A model generated the notes under the pieces. The model saw only the letters and a list, made by a program, of their open reading frames with translations. It made no database searches and was not told the origin of the DNA. DNA of 11,993 nucleotides from Eudoraea sp. (GTDB lineage Bacteria; Bacteroidota; Bacteroidia; Flavobacteriales; Flavobacteriaceae). The stretch lies in NCBI GenBank assembly GCA_013041785.1, contig JABDRK010000161.1:1-11993 (forward strand), given 5' to 3'. Numbering within the stretch: the first letter of the stretch is position 1; every line of letters starts with the position of its first letter. Below, in pieces: positions 1 to 7,098 of the stretch. The translations under genes and the position numbers were made by a program.

Positions 1-1674
1 GCCCTCGAAACCAATCGCGAAAACCGGCCATTCCTCGATAAGATATACCGGGAACTTGCTGTCTTTTATGCCAACTCAGATCAGGATAGCCTGGCCCTGC
101 TTCATTACAATAAATCCATACAGGCAACTGCAAATATTCCACAGCTTAACGCTTTAAATTATGAGGACCTGGCCGGATATTACTTTGACGACAACCAGTA
201 TGCTACAGCCGGGGCTTATTATGATAGTGTTCTGACTAACCTGCCAGAAAACACCAAAAAGTTCAGGAATGTCAAAAAGAAGCGAGATAATCTGGAAGAT
301 GTAATCAATTATGAAAAAGTAGTACAGTATACCGATAGTGTCATCACCCTCTATGAAATGCCCGATTCGGAACGCCGGACGTATTTTGAAAATTTCATTG
401 CGGAGCTGAAGGAAAAAGAAGAGGCCGCAAGGCGAAAAGAAGAAGCCCGGGTAACCGCGGGATTTGCCGCATTTGCTGAAACTAAGGGAGGTAAGGAAAA
501 TAAAGGGAAGTTCTATTTCTACAACATCACCAGCCTTGGGTATGGAAAAAACGATTTTATAAATAAATGGGGGGAGCGCACCCTGGAAGACGATTGGCGC
601 TGGAGCAATAAAAATCGAATCCGCACTTCGGAAGCTACCGGGGAAACGGATCTCCTTTCCGATGCTCAGGGCGGGGAAGAACTTTCAGACGATCAAAAAT
701 ATTCGGTCGACTTCTATATCAGCAAGATCCCGGACCAGATACAGGTAATTGACAGCCTTAGGAAGGAACGCAATTTTGCCAACTATCAGTTAGGGCTTAT
801 CTACAAAGAAAAATTCAAGGAAAACAGGTTGGCAGCGGAGAAACTTGAAAAAGTATTGGCCAACAACCCGGAAAAGAGACTTATCCTTCCTTCCAAGTAT
901 AACTTGTACAAAATCTATGATGAGGCAAAAAGTCCCCTGGCTACGGCTATGAAAGAAAGGATTCTAACGGAACATCCGGATTCCCGATACGCCATGATTC
1001 TCTTAAACCCCCAGGCAGTATTGACTGAAGCAACGGATTCACCCGAGGCCCGATATGTACAACTTTACGAAAAATTCAAGAACCAGGAATTCCTTCAGGT
1101 AATCACCGGGGCGGAGCATCAGATCAATCAATTTGCAGGAGACCCTGTAGTTCCCAAATTTGAAATGCTCAAAGCCAACGCCATTGGCAGGCTGCAGGGG
1201 TTTGAAGACTTTAAGGAAGCGCTTAATTATGTAGCTCTCAATTACCCCAATAATCCAGAAGGAAAGAAAGCGCAGCAGATGATTGCAGAACAGTTGCCAA
1301 AACTGGAAAATAACGAATTTACCAAGCCAGGTGTCAGCAGACGTGAACAGAACTGGAAAGTGGTTTTTCCATTCAAACGCGCCAATAATGAGGCAGCTTT
1401 AAAACTCAAGAAGAAACTTGAAAAGTCCATTGAGGACCTGCGATACAAAAATGTAGTGTCCCGGGACATCTACAATCTGGAGGATCAGTTTGTCGTGGTT
1501 CACGGATTTGCGTCCAGAGACTTTGCCCTGGGATATGTAGAACTCCTAAAAAACAATAAGGACTACCGGATTGATCTCTTTAATTTCGTAATTTTATCAG
1601 CCAACTATAAAGTCATTCAGGTACATAAAAACCTGGATACTTACAAAGACAAGATGTTAACCCCAAAACCATAA
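1..1674 (+). CDS. sprE: SprE/PorW-type TPR lipoprotein of gliding motility and type IX secretion (5'-truncated)
   Basis: The frame is open from base 1, so the gene begins upstream; 557 residues of the C-terminal part are visible. In Flavobacteriia, SprE (PorW in Porphyromonas) is a periplasmic/outer-membrane TPR lipoprotein needed for type IX secretion and for surface gliding. The visible part has helical, TPR-like repeats around bases 40-350 and 770-1320, a charged K/E-rich coiled-coil-like stretch near 400-450, and a family-typical aromatic block at about 511-603 (FYFYN, then GYGKNDF, WGERTLEDDWRW). The last 110 residues (about 1350-1665) look like a small alpha/beta domain with FVVVHGFASRDFA and NYKVIQVHKNL; the latter is a conserved-looking C-terminus as I recall it for this family. 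The lipoprotein signal is outside the window. The bactofilin gene begins 5 bases after the stop, suggesting co-transcription. An ATG at 358 is internal, not the start. Identity is by recalled motifs and gene neighbourhood. Confidence 0.85.
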   Translation, partial: ALETNRENRPFLDKIYRELAVFYANSDQDSLALLHYNKSIQATANIPQLNALNYEDLAGYYFDDNQYATAGAYYDSVLTNLPENTKKFRNVKKKRDNLEDVINYEKVVQYTDSVITLYEMPDSERRTYFENFIAELKEKEEAARRKEEARVTAGFAAFAETKGGKENKGKFYFYNITSLGYGKNDFINKWGERTLEDDWRWSNKNRIRTSEATGETDLLSDAQGGEELSDDQKYSVDFYISKIPDQIQVIDSLRKERNFANYQLGLIYKEKFKENRLAAEKLEKVLANNPEKRLILPSKYNLYKIYDEAKSPLATAMKERILTEHPDSRYAMILLNPQAVLTEATDSPEARYVQLYEKFKNQEFLQVITGAEHQINQFAGDPVVPKFEMLKANAIGRLQGFEDFKEALNYVALNYPNNPEGKKAQQMIAEQLPKLENNEFTKPGVSRREQNWKVVFPFKRANNEAALKLKKKLEKSIEDLRYKNVVSRDIYNLEDQFVVVHGFASRDFALGYVELLKNNKDYRIDLFNFVILSANYKVIQVHKNLDTYKDKMLTPKP

Positions 1675-1679
1675 AGGAG

Positions 1680-2150
1680 ATGTTTTCCGATAACAAAAAA
1701 CCTAAAACTATGAACGAAATAGGCGGACAACCCAACAGAATTGAAAAAAACACCAAAATAAAAGGCGACATAATCTCTGAAGCTGACTTCCGAATAGATG
1801 GAAAATTAGATGGAAATGTCAAGACTTCCGGCAAAGTAGTGATCGGAAAAGGAGGCTATATCCACGGCAAGGTAGAATGTGTGAATGCGGATATAGAAGG
1901 AAGCTTTAACGGGGAACTTCAGGTTTCCGACCTACTCTCGCTGAAGGCTTCAGCGGTAATAGAAGGCACGGTTTCTGTTGCCAAACTCGCTGTTGAGCCC
2001 GGGGCCACTTTCAATGCCTCCTGTACCATGAAAGGGAAAGGCGGACTAAGCGACAGTGCTTCCGGATCTGCGGGTTCAGGGATGCTGGGAGCTTCCAAGT
2101 CCAATGTGACTTCACCGAAAAGCTCAGGTGAAAAGGCAAAGATCTCTTAA
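1680..2150 (+). CDS. Bactofilin (polymer-forming cytoskeletal protein)
   Basis: The product has 156 residues. Bactofilins (DUF583) fold as a right-handed beta-helix and polymerise without nucleotide into filaments, often attached to the inner membrane, that position cell-wall and polarity proteins. Residues about 20-118 show the repeated glycine/hydrophobic pattern of the core (IKGDIISEADFRIDGKLDGN, GKVVIGKGGYIHGKV, GTVSVAKLAVEPGA). The tails are a polar N-terminus of about 19 residues and a Gly/Ser/Lys-rich, probably disordered C-terminus of about 35 residues. I prefer the ATG at 1680 because related flavobacterial proteins also begin MFSDNKK; ATG 1710 is the alternative. An AGGAGA at 1675-1680 overlaps the start codon and is too close to act as a normal ribosome site. 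The 5-base gap after sprE implies one transcript. Confidence 0.88.
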   Translation: MFSDNKKPKTMNEIGGQPNRIEKNTKIKGDIISEADFRIDGKLDGNVKTSGKVVIGKGGYIHGKVECVNADIEGSFNGELQVSDLLSLKASAVIEGTVSVAKLAVEPGATFNASCTMKGKGGLSDSASGSAGSGMLGASKSNVTSPKSSGEKAKIS

Positions 2151-2176
2151 AGAGCAAACACTTAGGTAGTACGCTC

Positions 2177-2208
2177 AGGCATTTTCCCTGATTACAGGGA
2201 ACAGGCCT
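2177..2208 (+). promoter_or_regulatory. Hairpin in the bactofilin-atpZ gap
   Basis: TTCCCTG at 2184-2190 pairs perfectly with CAGGGAA at 2195-2201 around an ATTA tetraloop. AGGC at 2177-2180 can pair with GCCT at 2205-2208 across a 3x3 internal loop. No T-tract follows, so this is not a standard intrinsic terminator. It may be an mRNA processing or stability element, or a protein-binding palindrome, between the sprE-bactofilin pair and atpZ. The pairing is read directly from the sequence; the role is unknown. Confidence 0.45.
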
Positions 2209-2242
2209 CGTGTTGAGCAGTATGCCTATATAATGAGTACTC

Positions 2243-2467
2243 ATGCCAGAATCCAAGAAAAAGAAGGGCAAGGCCAGGTATTGGTTAAGCCTCACCGGAA
2301 TTGCCGCACAGATGGGGGTAATCATTTATTTGGGGGCATGGTTTGGGCAGTGGCTGGATGCGAAGAACGAATCGGAAAGCAATACCAACACCGTTTTTTT
2401 TACCCTTGTAGCCGTGGCTGTAGCCATGTACCTTGTGGTAAAACAGACAAAAAAGCTCAACTCGTAG
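2243..2467 (+). CDS. atpZ: AtpZ/AtpI-family ATP synthase accessory membrane protein
   Basis: A small 74-residue membrane protein. The lysine-rich N-terminus (KSKKKKGK-like, residues 4-11) is probably cytoplasmic. Two hydrophobic helices follow, about residues 15-35 and 50-66, with a glycine/LD element between them (GAWFGQWLDAK, residues 31-41) typical of AtpZ-like proteins. In other bacteria, AtpZ/AtpI proteins are encoded at the head of atp operons and have been linked to c-ring assembly or divalent-cation handling; which applies here cannot be told. The ATG at 2243 lies just after an overlapping ATG in another frame (2233); the 2243 frame is chosen because it alone gives a coherent two-helix protein. 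The stop is 1 base before the next gene, so the two are probably translationally coupled. A T8 run at 2394-2401 encodes part of the second helix region. Confidence 0.8.
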   Translation: MPESKKKKGKARYWLSLTGIAAQMGVIIYLGAWFGQWLDAKNESESNTNTVFFTLVAVAVAMYLVVKQTKKLNS

Positions 2468-2468
2468 T

Positions 2469-2870
2469 TTGATCAGAAAATCCTTCACCTTTTTAGCACA
2501 GCTTGTAATTATACTTGTCTTTGTTGGCTTATTGCATTATGCCGTGCTTTATGCCCGTGAATGGGCGATAGTACTTCCGGATATGGGCCTGGCCTATTTG
2601 TTGAACCTGCTGCTGGCCGTGGGGATTTATATCGCTATGCTTCAGTTTGCCGCACAACAAAGCAGCTATTTAGGCTTTCTCTTTCTGTTTGGGAGTGTAC
2701 TAAAGTTTGCAGCCTACTTTGTTATTTTGGACCCTGTTTTTAAGCGGGACGGCAGCCTTTCCAAAATCGAATTCTTCTACTTTTTCATACCTTACCTCAG
2801 CTGCCTTATAGCAGAGACATTTGCCCTTGTAAAACTCCTCAGGGACAATGATCCCTCACGCAATTCCTGA
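2469..2870 (+). CDS. DUF6168/AtpI-like four-helix membrane protein
   Basis: A 133-residue protein with four hydrophobic segments, about residues 8-28, 38-60, 67-87 and 102-124. That is the size and topology of AtpI, the poorly conserved first gene of many atp operons that assists c-ring assembly. Charged residues sit within predicted helices (Lys79 in helix 3, Glu116 in helix 4), suggesting functional positions. I recall proteins of this type next to atpB in Flavobacteriaceae being called DUF6168; this is not a motif-proven assignment. The start is TTG at 2469, 1 base after the atpZ stop, because no ATG occurs before the second helix (Met39) and starting there would remove helix 1. A terminator-like hairpin follows 7 bases after the stop. 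Confidence 0.7.
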   Translation: MIRKSFTFLAQLVIILVFVGLLHYAVLYAREWAIVLPDMGLAYLLNLLLAVGIYIAMLQFAAQQSSYLGFLFLFGSVLKFAAYFVILDPVFKRDGSLSKIEFFYFFIPYLSCLIAETFALVKLLRDNDPSRNS

Positions 2871-2876
2871 TGTGTG

Positions 2877-2918
2877 TTTCCCCTTTGAAATAAATGGGGG
2901 AAATGCTTTTTTCTTTTT
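2877..2918 (+). terminator. Intrinsic terminator-like hairpin upstream of atpB
   Basis: TTTCCCC at 2877-2883 pairs with GGGGAAA at 2897-2903 across a 13-base loop. A T-rich tract (TTTTTTCTTTTT, 2907-2918) follows. The 7-bp stem has four G-C pairs. The layout fits a moderately strong intrinsic terminator closing the atpZ-DUF6168 transcript before atpB. The long loop and the 3-base spacer before the T-tract lower certainty; it could be only partial. Confidence 0.6.
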
Positions 2919-2938
2919 GGCAGAATGCCTTACATTTG
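2917..2938 (+). promoter_or_regulatory. Putative Bacteroidota-type promoter for atpB
   Basis: TACATTTG at 2931-2938 matches the phylum's -7 consensus TAnnTTTG exactly. It lies just downstream of the terminator-like hairpin and 34 bases before the atpB ATG. The nearest TTG (2917-2919) is only 11 bases upstream, shorter than the usual 17-23 spacing, so the -33 element is poor or absent. Initiation would be expected near 2945. Confidence 0.5.
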
Positions 2939-2972
2939 CACCGATTTTTAGAGACCCAATTTGCCTAAAAAT

Positions 2973-4076
2973 ATGCAACGAACGTATTTGACCGGATTTC
3001 TCTTTGCCGTAGCATTGCTTTTTCACATTTCTATTTTTGCAAAAAGCGATGAAAGTGAAGGGGAAAAGGACCTGAAAACGGAAATCGACGAATACATCCA
3101 GCACCACCTGAAGGATTCCCATGATTTTTCCCTCTTTTCATACACCAAAGAGAATGGCGAACATGTTTATGTAGGCTTCCCCTTACCTGTAATTCTGTGG
3201 GACGAAGGGTTGAAAGTTTTTTCTTCATCGAAATTCCACCATGGAGAAACCCTTGCGGAAGTAGACGGTAATTTTTACAAGCTGTACCACAGCAAAATAT
3301 ACCGTACCGATGCCCAGGGAACTATTAACTACGATGCAGACGATCATCCCACCAACGTAAAACCTCTGGATTTTTCCATGACCAAAAGTGTGGTCATGAT
3401 TATAATTACTGGGTTTCTGATGTTTCTGCTTTTCAGAGGCCTGGCGCGGTCATATGCCAAAAACGGAGGTATACCCAAGGGAGTGGGACGCTTTTTTGAA
3501 CCCATTGTGTTGTATATCCGGGACGATATTGCCATAGCTACCATAGGAGAAAAGAGATACAAAAAGTACATGTCATTTTTGTTGACAATATTCTTTTTTA
3601 TCTGGTTTTTGAACATGTTTGGAATGACACCGCTTGGGGTTAATGTAACTGGAAATATTGCAATCACCTCGGCCCTTGCCATCCTCACCTTCCTGATCAC
3701 TAATTTTACCGGAACCAAGGACTATTGGAAACACCTTTTTGATCCACTGGGGGATTCCATGCCCTGGATTGCTAAAATACCTTTGTATATAATTTTGATT
3801 CCCATAGAATTACTGGGAATATTTATAAAGCCCTTTTCCCTGCTAATTCGTTTGTACGCAAACATGCAGGCGGGCCATATTGTTATTATGAGCCTTATCG
3901 GCTTGATGTTTATATTTAAAAACTGGATTGGGAGTTCACTCTCATTCGGCTTGGCTTTTGCCATTTCATTAATTGAAATATTGGTGGCGCTCTTACAGGC
4001 GTATATTTTCACCATGCTTTCTGCCTTGTACTTTGGATTTGCATCCGAAGAGCACGAACATGCAGAAGCACACTAA
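2973..4076 (+). CDS. atpB: F1Fo ATP synthase subunit a
   Basis: Subunit a forms the two proton half-channels against the c-ring. From ATG 2973 it has 367 residues, well above the roughly 270 of E. coli. The excess is an N-terminal signal-peptide-like segment (residues 1-23) plus about 95 polar residues (including HHLKDSHDF and GFPLPVILWDEG), an extension common in Bacteroidota. The membrane domain starts near residue 125. The essential arginine is Arg293 in LLIRLYANMQAGH, equivalent to E. coli Arg210. Gln342 (LLQAYIF) matches Gln252. His302 and Glu335 occupy the places of E. coli Glu219 and His245, the reciprocal pair also seen in mitochondria. The C-terminus is His/Glu-rich. A TTG at 2961 is in frame, but ATG 2973 gives the cleaner signal peptide. 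atpE follows after 31 bases. Confidence 0.97.
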   Translation: MQRTYLTGFLFAVALLFHISIFAKSDESEGEKDLKTEIDEYIQHHLKDSHDFSLFSYTKENGEHVYVGFPLPVILWDEGLKVFSSSKFHHGETLAEVDGNFYKLYHSKIYRTDAQGTINYDADDHPTNVKPLDFSMTKSVVMIIITGFLMFLLFRGLARSYAKNGGIPKGVGRFFEPIVLYIRDDIAIATIGEKRYKKYMSFLLTIFFFIWFLNMFGMTPLGVNVTGNIAITSALAILTFLITNFTGTKDYWKHLFDPLGDSMPWIAKIPLYIILIPIELLGIFIKPFSLLIRLYANMQAGHIVIMSLIGLMFIFKNWIGSSLSFGLAFAISLIEILVALLQAYIFTMLSALYFGFASEEHEHAEAH

Positions 4077-4107
4077 AATGAATGTTTAATTTTTAACGCT
4101 ATTTATT

Positions 4108-4308
4108 ATGTCTATTCCAAGAATTGTAGGTGCAGGACTTATTGTAATCGGTGTTGGCGTGGGTATCGGTAGAATCGGTGGCCAGGCTATGGAAGCGATT
4201 GCGAGACAACCTGAGGCTTACGGTAAGATTCAAACAGCAATGCTTATCGTAGCAGCGCTTATTGAAGGTATTGGTTTTGCTGCATTGTTCGCAACTGCAG
4301 AGAACTAA
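4108..4308 (+). CDS. atpE: F1Fo ATP synthase subunit c
   Basis: The 66-residue ring-forming proteolipid is near the short end for the family. It has two hydrophobic helices joined by the invariant polar loop ARQPEA (residues 32-37). Helix 1 carries a glycine zipper (G15, G17, G19, G21, with G24-G25 after). The proton-carrying carboxylate is Glu53 in AALIEGIGF. The residue after it is Gly rather than the Ser of sodium-type rings, and no glutamine is found at the helix-1 sodium-ligand position, so a proton ring is expected. Arg22 in helix 1 is a basic residue at a site where related proteins, as I recall, have Lys, Gln or Arg. A strong hairpin with a T-tract begins 9 bases after the stop. Confidence 0.97.
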   Translation: MSIPRIVGAGLIVIGVGVGIGRIGGQAMEAIARQPEAYGKIQTAMLIVAALIEGIGFAALFATAEN

Positions 4309-4317
4309 AATTAAACT

Positions 4318-4358
4318 ACAGGCAACCGTAACGGTTGGTTACGGTTGTTTGTTTTTTT
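4318..4358 (+). terminator. Strong intrinsic terminator-like hairpin between atpE and atpF
   Basis: CAACCGTAAC (4323-4332) and GTTACGGTTG (4338-4347) form a perfect 10-bp stem around the 5-base loop GGTTG. The stem can extend outwards to 4318/4352 through A-U, C-G and G-U pairs. A T-tract (TTTGTTTTTTT, 4348-4358) follows immediately. By structure this is as good an intrinsic terminator as the one after atpG, yet it lies inside the operon with atpF starting 27 bases later. The likely roles are partial termination or 3'-end protection of atpB-atpE mRNA, giving more c subunit. No good promoter is seen between it and atpF. Confidence 0.8.
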
Positions 4359-4385
4359 AATGCGTTAAATTAAGAATACAACAGC

Positions 4386-4886
4386 ATGGAGCAGTTAATA
4401 GAACAATTTTCACTAGGCCTCTTTTTCTGGCAAACCCTTTTGTTTATCGCCCTGGTATTTCTCCTTTGGAAGTATGCCTGGAAACCGATTCTGAATGCAG
4501 TTAATGACCGCGAAGAAGGAATTAAAAATGCTCTGGCTGCTGCTGAGGATGCCAAGAAAGAAATGCAGAATGTAACTGCAGATGGCGAGAAATTGTTGCA
4601 GGAAGCACGGGCAGAACGCGAAGTAATGCTAAAGGAAGCTCGCGAAATCAAGGATAAAATTGTAGCAGATGCTCGTGACCTTGCCCAGGTAGAAGGGGAT
4701 AAAATGATCAAACAGGCGCAGGCAACAATTGAAAGTGAAAAGAAAGCTGCCGTTGCAGATATAAAAAATCAGGTTGCTGATCTTTCTCTGCAGATAGCCG
4801 AAAAAGTAATTAAAGAACAATTGTCTGACGATAAGAAGCAGATCAAACTCGTTGACGATATGCTTGGAGATATCAAGTTGAATTAA
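4386..4886 (+). CDS. atpF: F1Fo ATP synthase subunit b
   Basis: Subunit b is the peripheral-stalk protein that ties the a subunit to F1 through delta. At 166 residues it has the usual length. A single membrane helix (about residues 9-28, LGLFFWQTLLFIALVFLLW) is followed by the family's W-K-P-I element (32-35) and then a long Ala/Glu/Lys-rich amphipathic coiled coil to about residue 150 (for example EEGIKNALAAAEDAKKEM). Only one b-type gene is present, as expected for a homodimeric stalk. The ATG at 4386 is 27 bases after the T-tract of the internal hairpin, and the stop is 5 bases before atpH. Its expression would depend on read-through of that hairpin or on an unrecognised promoter. Confidence 0.95.
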   Translation: MEQLIEQFSLGLFFWQTLLFIALVFLLWKYAWKPILNAVNDREEGIKNALAAAEDAKKEMQNVTADGEKLLQEARAEREVMLKEAREIKDKIVADARDLAQVEGDKMIKQAQATIESEKKAAVADIKNQVADLSLQIAEKVIKEQLSDDKKQIKLVDDMLGDIKLN

Positions 4887-4891
4887 CCACT

Positions 4892-5431
4892 ATGAGTGAT
4901 TCCAGAGTAGCTGTACGTTACGCGAAAGCCATATTGGACCTCGCAATTGATAAAAAAGAGGATACGGCCCTTGAAAAAGACATGCGTCTTGTTGTGGAAA
5001 CCATAGCTGAACATGGCGAGCTCAGGGATGTCCTTGGCAGCCCTGTAGTTCCCGCTGAGGTAAAAAAATCCATCTTATCGGACGTTTTTAAAAATATTAA
5101 TGAACTGGGTAAGGGACTGATTAATCTGCTTGTAGATAAAAAGCGGATTTCACTCCTGAATGAAGTGGCAGCTCAATACATCAGGTTGCACGAGGAATAC
5201 AAGGGAGAGCGGGTGGCCTATGTCACCACAGCAGTGCCGATGAGCAGCAGTCTGGAAAACAAATTACTAAAACAGGTAGAAAAGATAACCGGGGAGAAAG
5301 TTACCCTGGAAAACCTGGTAGATGCAGATATTCTTGGCGGTTTTGTGCTGAGGGTAGGCGATTTGCAATACAATGCAAGCATCGCAAATAAACTGGACAA
5401 AATAAAAAGAGAATTTACAAATAGCATTTAA
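4892..5431 (+). CDS. atpH: F1Fo ATP synthase subunit delta
   Basis: Delta (the OSCP homologue) caps the F1 head and holds the b-subunit stalk. At 179 residues it is of normal length. The N-terminal helical domain begins VAVRYAKAILDLAID, the typical YAKAL-type opening. The C-terminal beta region contains the family signature around DILGGFVLRVGDLQYNASI (about residues 145-164), followed by a basic helix (NKLDKIKREF). The 5-base distance from atpF indicates coupling. The 58-base gap to atpA shows no convincing hairpin or promoter. Confidence 0.95.
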   Translation: MSDSRVAVRYAKAILDLAIDKKEDTALEKDMRLVVETIAEHGELRDVLGSPVVPAEVKKSILSDVFKNINELGKGLINLLVDKKRISLLNEVAAQYIRLHEEYKGERVAYVTTAVPMSSSLENKLLKQVEKITGEKVTLENLVDADILGGFVLRVGDLQYNASIANKLDKIKREFTNSI

Positions 5432-5489
5432 TCACGATTCTGACCGATATTTGAAATGCAAGGGGTCGGATAATTTAGAAGATTAGGAT

Positions 5490-7070
5490 ATGGCAGGAGT
5501 AAAAGCCGCTGAAGTATCAGCAATATTAAAAAAACAATTAGCAGGATTTGAGGCGAGTGCTACCCTGGATGAGGTAGGAACCGTATTGCAGGTTGGGGAC
5601 GGTATTGCCCGTGTCTATGGCTTAGCCAATGCCCAGTATGGGGAGTTGGTTGAGTTTGAAGGAGGCCTTGAAGGGATTGTTCTAAACCTGGAAGAAGATA
5701 ATGTTGGGGTAGTATTGCTGGCACCCTCAAAAGAAATTAAGGAAGGCGCAACAGTTAAGCGAACCCAAAGGATTGCCTCGATTAAAGTAGGGGAAGGTAT
5801 TGTGGGTCGCGTTGTAGATACGCTGGGTACTCCTATTGATGGAAAAGGTCCGATTTCCGGTGATTTGTACGAAATGCCACTGGAGCGCAAGGCACCTGGG
5901 GTAATCTTTCGTCAGCCGGTATACGAGCCCCTACAGACTGGGGTTAAGGCTATAGACGCTATGATTCCTATTGGAAGGGGACAGCGTGAGTTGGTTATTG
6001 GTGACCGTCAGACTGGGAAAACCACGGTTTGTATCGATACCATTATCAATCAGAAGGAGTTTTATGATGCAGGAGAGCCTGTCTATTGTATTTACGTTGC
6101 AATAGGTCAGAAGGCTTCCACCGTTGCCGGAATTGCTAAAATATTAGAGGACAAAGGCGCTTTGGCGTATACCACCATCGTAGCAGCCAACGCTTCTGAT
6201 CCGGCACCTATGCAGGTATATGCTCCTTTTGCAGGGGCATCCATTGGAGAGTATTTCCGGGATACCGGTAGACCTGCACTCATCATATATGATGATTTAT
6301 CCAAACAGGCGGTAGCCTATCGTGAGGTATCGCTGCTGTTAAGGAGGCCTCCGGGACGGGAAGCCTATCCAGGTGACGTATTCTACCTGCACTCCAGATT
6401 GTTGGAGCGCGCGTCGAAAATCATCGATGACAATACCATTGCTGAAAACATGAACGACCTTCCTGAGGTGCTGAGGCCCATGGTAAAAGGAGGCGGTTCC
6501 TTAACGGCATTGCCCATTATTGAAACCCAGGCAGGTGATGTTTCAGCCTATATTCCAACGAATGTGATTTCTATTACAGACGGACAAATATTCCTGGAGC
6601 AGGATTTATTCAACCAGGGGGTACGCCCGGCGATTAACGTGGGGATTTCCGTATCAAGAGTTGGAGGAGCAGCACAGATCAAATCCATGAAAAAAGTGGC
6701 AGGAACACTCAAGCTGGACCAGGCACAGTTCCGTGAATTGGAAGCATTTGCCAAATTTGGTTCGGATCTGGATGCAGCTACCCTCAATGTAATCGAAAAA
6801 GGACGCCGAAATGTGGAGATCCTTAAACAAGCGCAGAGTGACCCATTCACAGTAGGAGATCAGATTGCAATTATTTATGCAGGGTCTAAAAACCTGCTTC
6901 GTGATGTTCCTGTAGATAAGGTAAAGGAATTTGAAAAAGATTACCTCGAATTTTTAAATGCTAAGCACAAGGATGTACTGGATGTCCTAAGATCAGGCAA
7001 ACTTACCGAGAAGGCCACTACAGTACTTACCGAAGTTTGCAAGGACCTGGCAGGAAAATATAAAAGCTAA
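5490..7070 (+). CDS. atpA: F1Fo ATP synthase subunit alpha
   Basis: Alpha is the non-catalytic nucleotide-binding subunit of F1. The product has 526 residues, slightly longer than E. coli (513). The order is a beta-barrel N-terminal domain (about 25-95), the Walker A motif GDRQTGKT (171-178), Walker B ALIIYDD (263-269), the alpha/beta signature [10 protein letters not shown] (380-389) and Arg390, the arginine finger reaching into the beta catalytic site. A helical C-terminal domain follows. About 6-10 extra residues relative to E. coli lie near 311-334 ([20 protein letters not shown]), between the conserved RLLERA and [12 protein letters not shown] blocks. All key residues are intact. It pairs with a beta subunit that is not encoded here. 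atpG follows after 28 bases. Confidence 0.98.
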   Translation: MAGVKAAEVSAILKKQLAGFEASATLDEVGTVLQVGDGIARVYGLANAQYGELVEFEGGLEGIVLNLEEDNVGVVLLAPSKEIKEGATVKRTQRIASIKVGEGIVGRVVDTLGTPIDGKGPISGDLYEMPLERKAPGVIFRQPVYEPLQTGVKAIDAMIPIGRGQRELVIGDRQTGKTTVCIDTIINQKEFYDAGEPVYCIYVAIGQKASTVAGIAKILEDKGALAYTTIVAANASDPAPMQVYAPFAGASIGEYFRDTGRPALIIYDDLSKQAVAYREVSLLLRRPPGREAYPGDVFYLHSRLLERASKIIDDNTIAENMNDLPEVLRPMVKGGGSLTALPIIETQAGDVSAYIPTNVISITDGQIFLEQDLFNQGVRPAINVGISVSRVGGAAQIKSMKKVAGTLKLDQAQFRELEAFAKFGSDLDAATLNVIEKGRRNVEILKQAQSDPFTVGDQIAIIYAGSKNLLRDVPVDKVKEFEKDYLEFLNAKHKDVLDVLRSGKLTEKATTVLTEVCKDLAGKYKS

Positions 7071-7098
7071 TCAATACCCGGTAACTTAAAAGATACCT

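Noticed and set aside
2233..2472. A 79-codon frame starting 10 bases before atpZ on the same strand
   Set aside because: It gives a Cys/Gly/His-rich sequence without family features, while the overlapping 2243 frame encodes a coherent two-helix AtpZ-like protein.
2961..2972. TTG start four codons upstream for atpB
   Set aside because: ATG 2973 gives a normal signal peptide and better spacing to the TAnnTTTG element; TTG 2961 remains possible but less likely.
3344..4015. Long open frames on the minus strand opposite atpB
   Set aside because: They are antisense shadows of a conserved membrane gene, with no independent motif or promoter.
4108..4308. Sodium-type rather than proton-type c-ring
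   Set aside because: The residue after Glu53 is Gly rather than Ser, and the helix-1 glutamine ligand is not at the expected place, so proton coupling is the simpler reading.
4366..4373. TAAATTAA as a promoter for atpF after the internal hairpin
   Set aside because: Only 6 of 8 bases match TAnnTTTG, and the nearest upstream TTTG is 14 bases away, outside the usual spacing.
5440..5475. Possible short stem (CCGA/TCGG or GACC/GGTC) between atpH and atpA
   Set aside because: The stems are only 4 bp with long loops and no T-tract, which is expected by chance.
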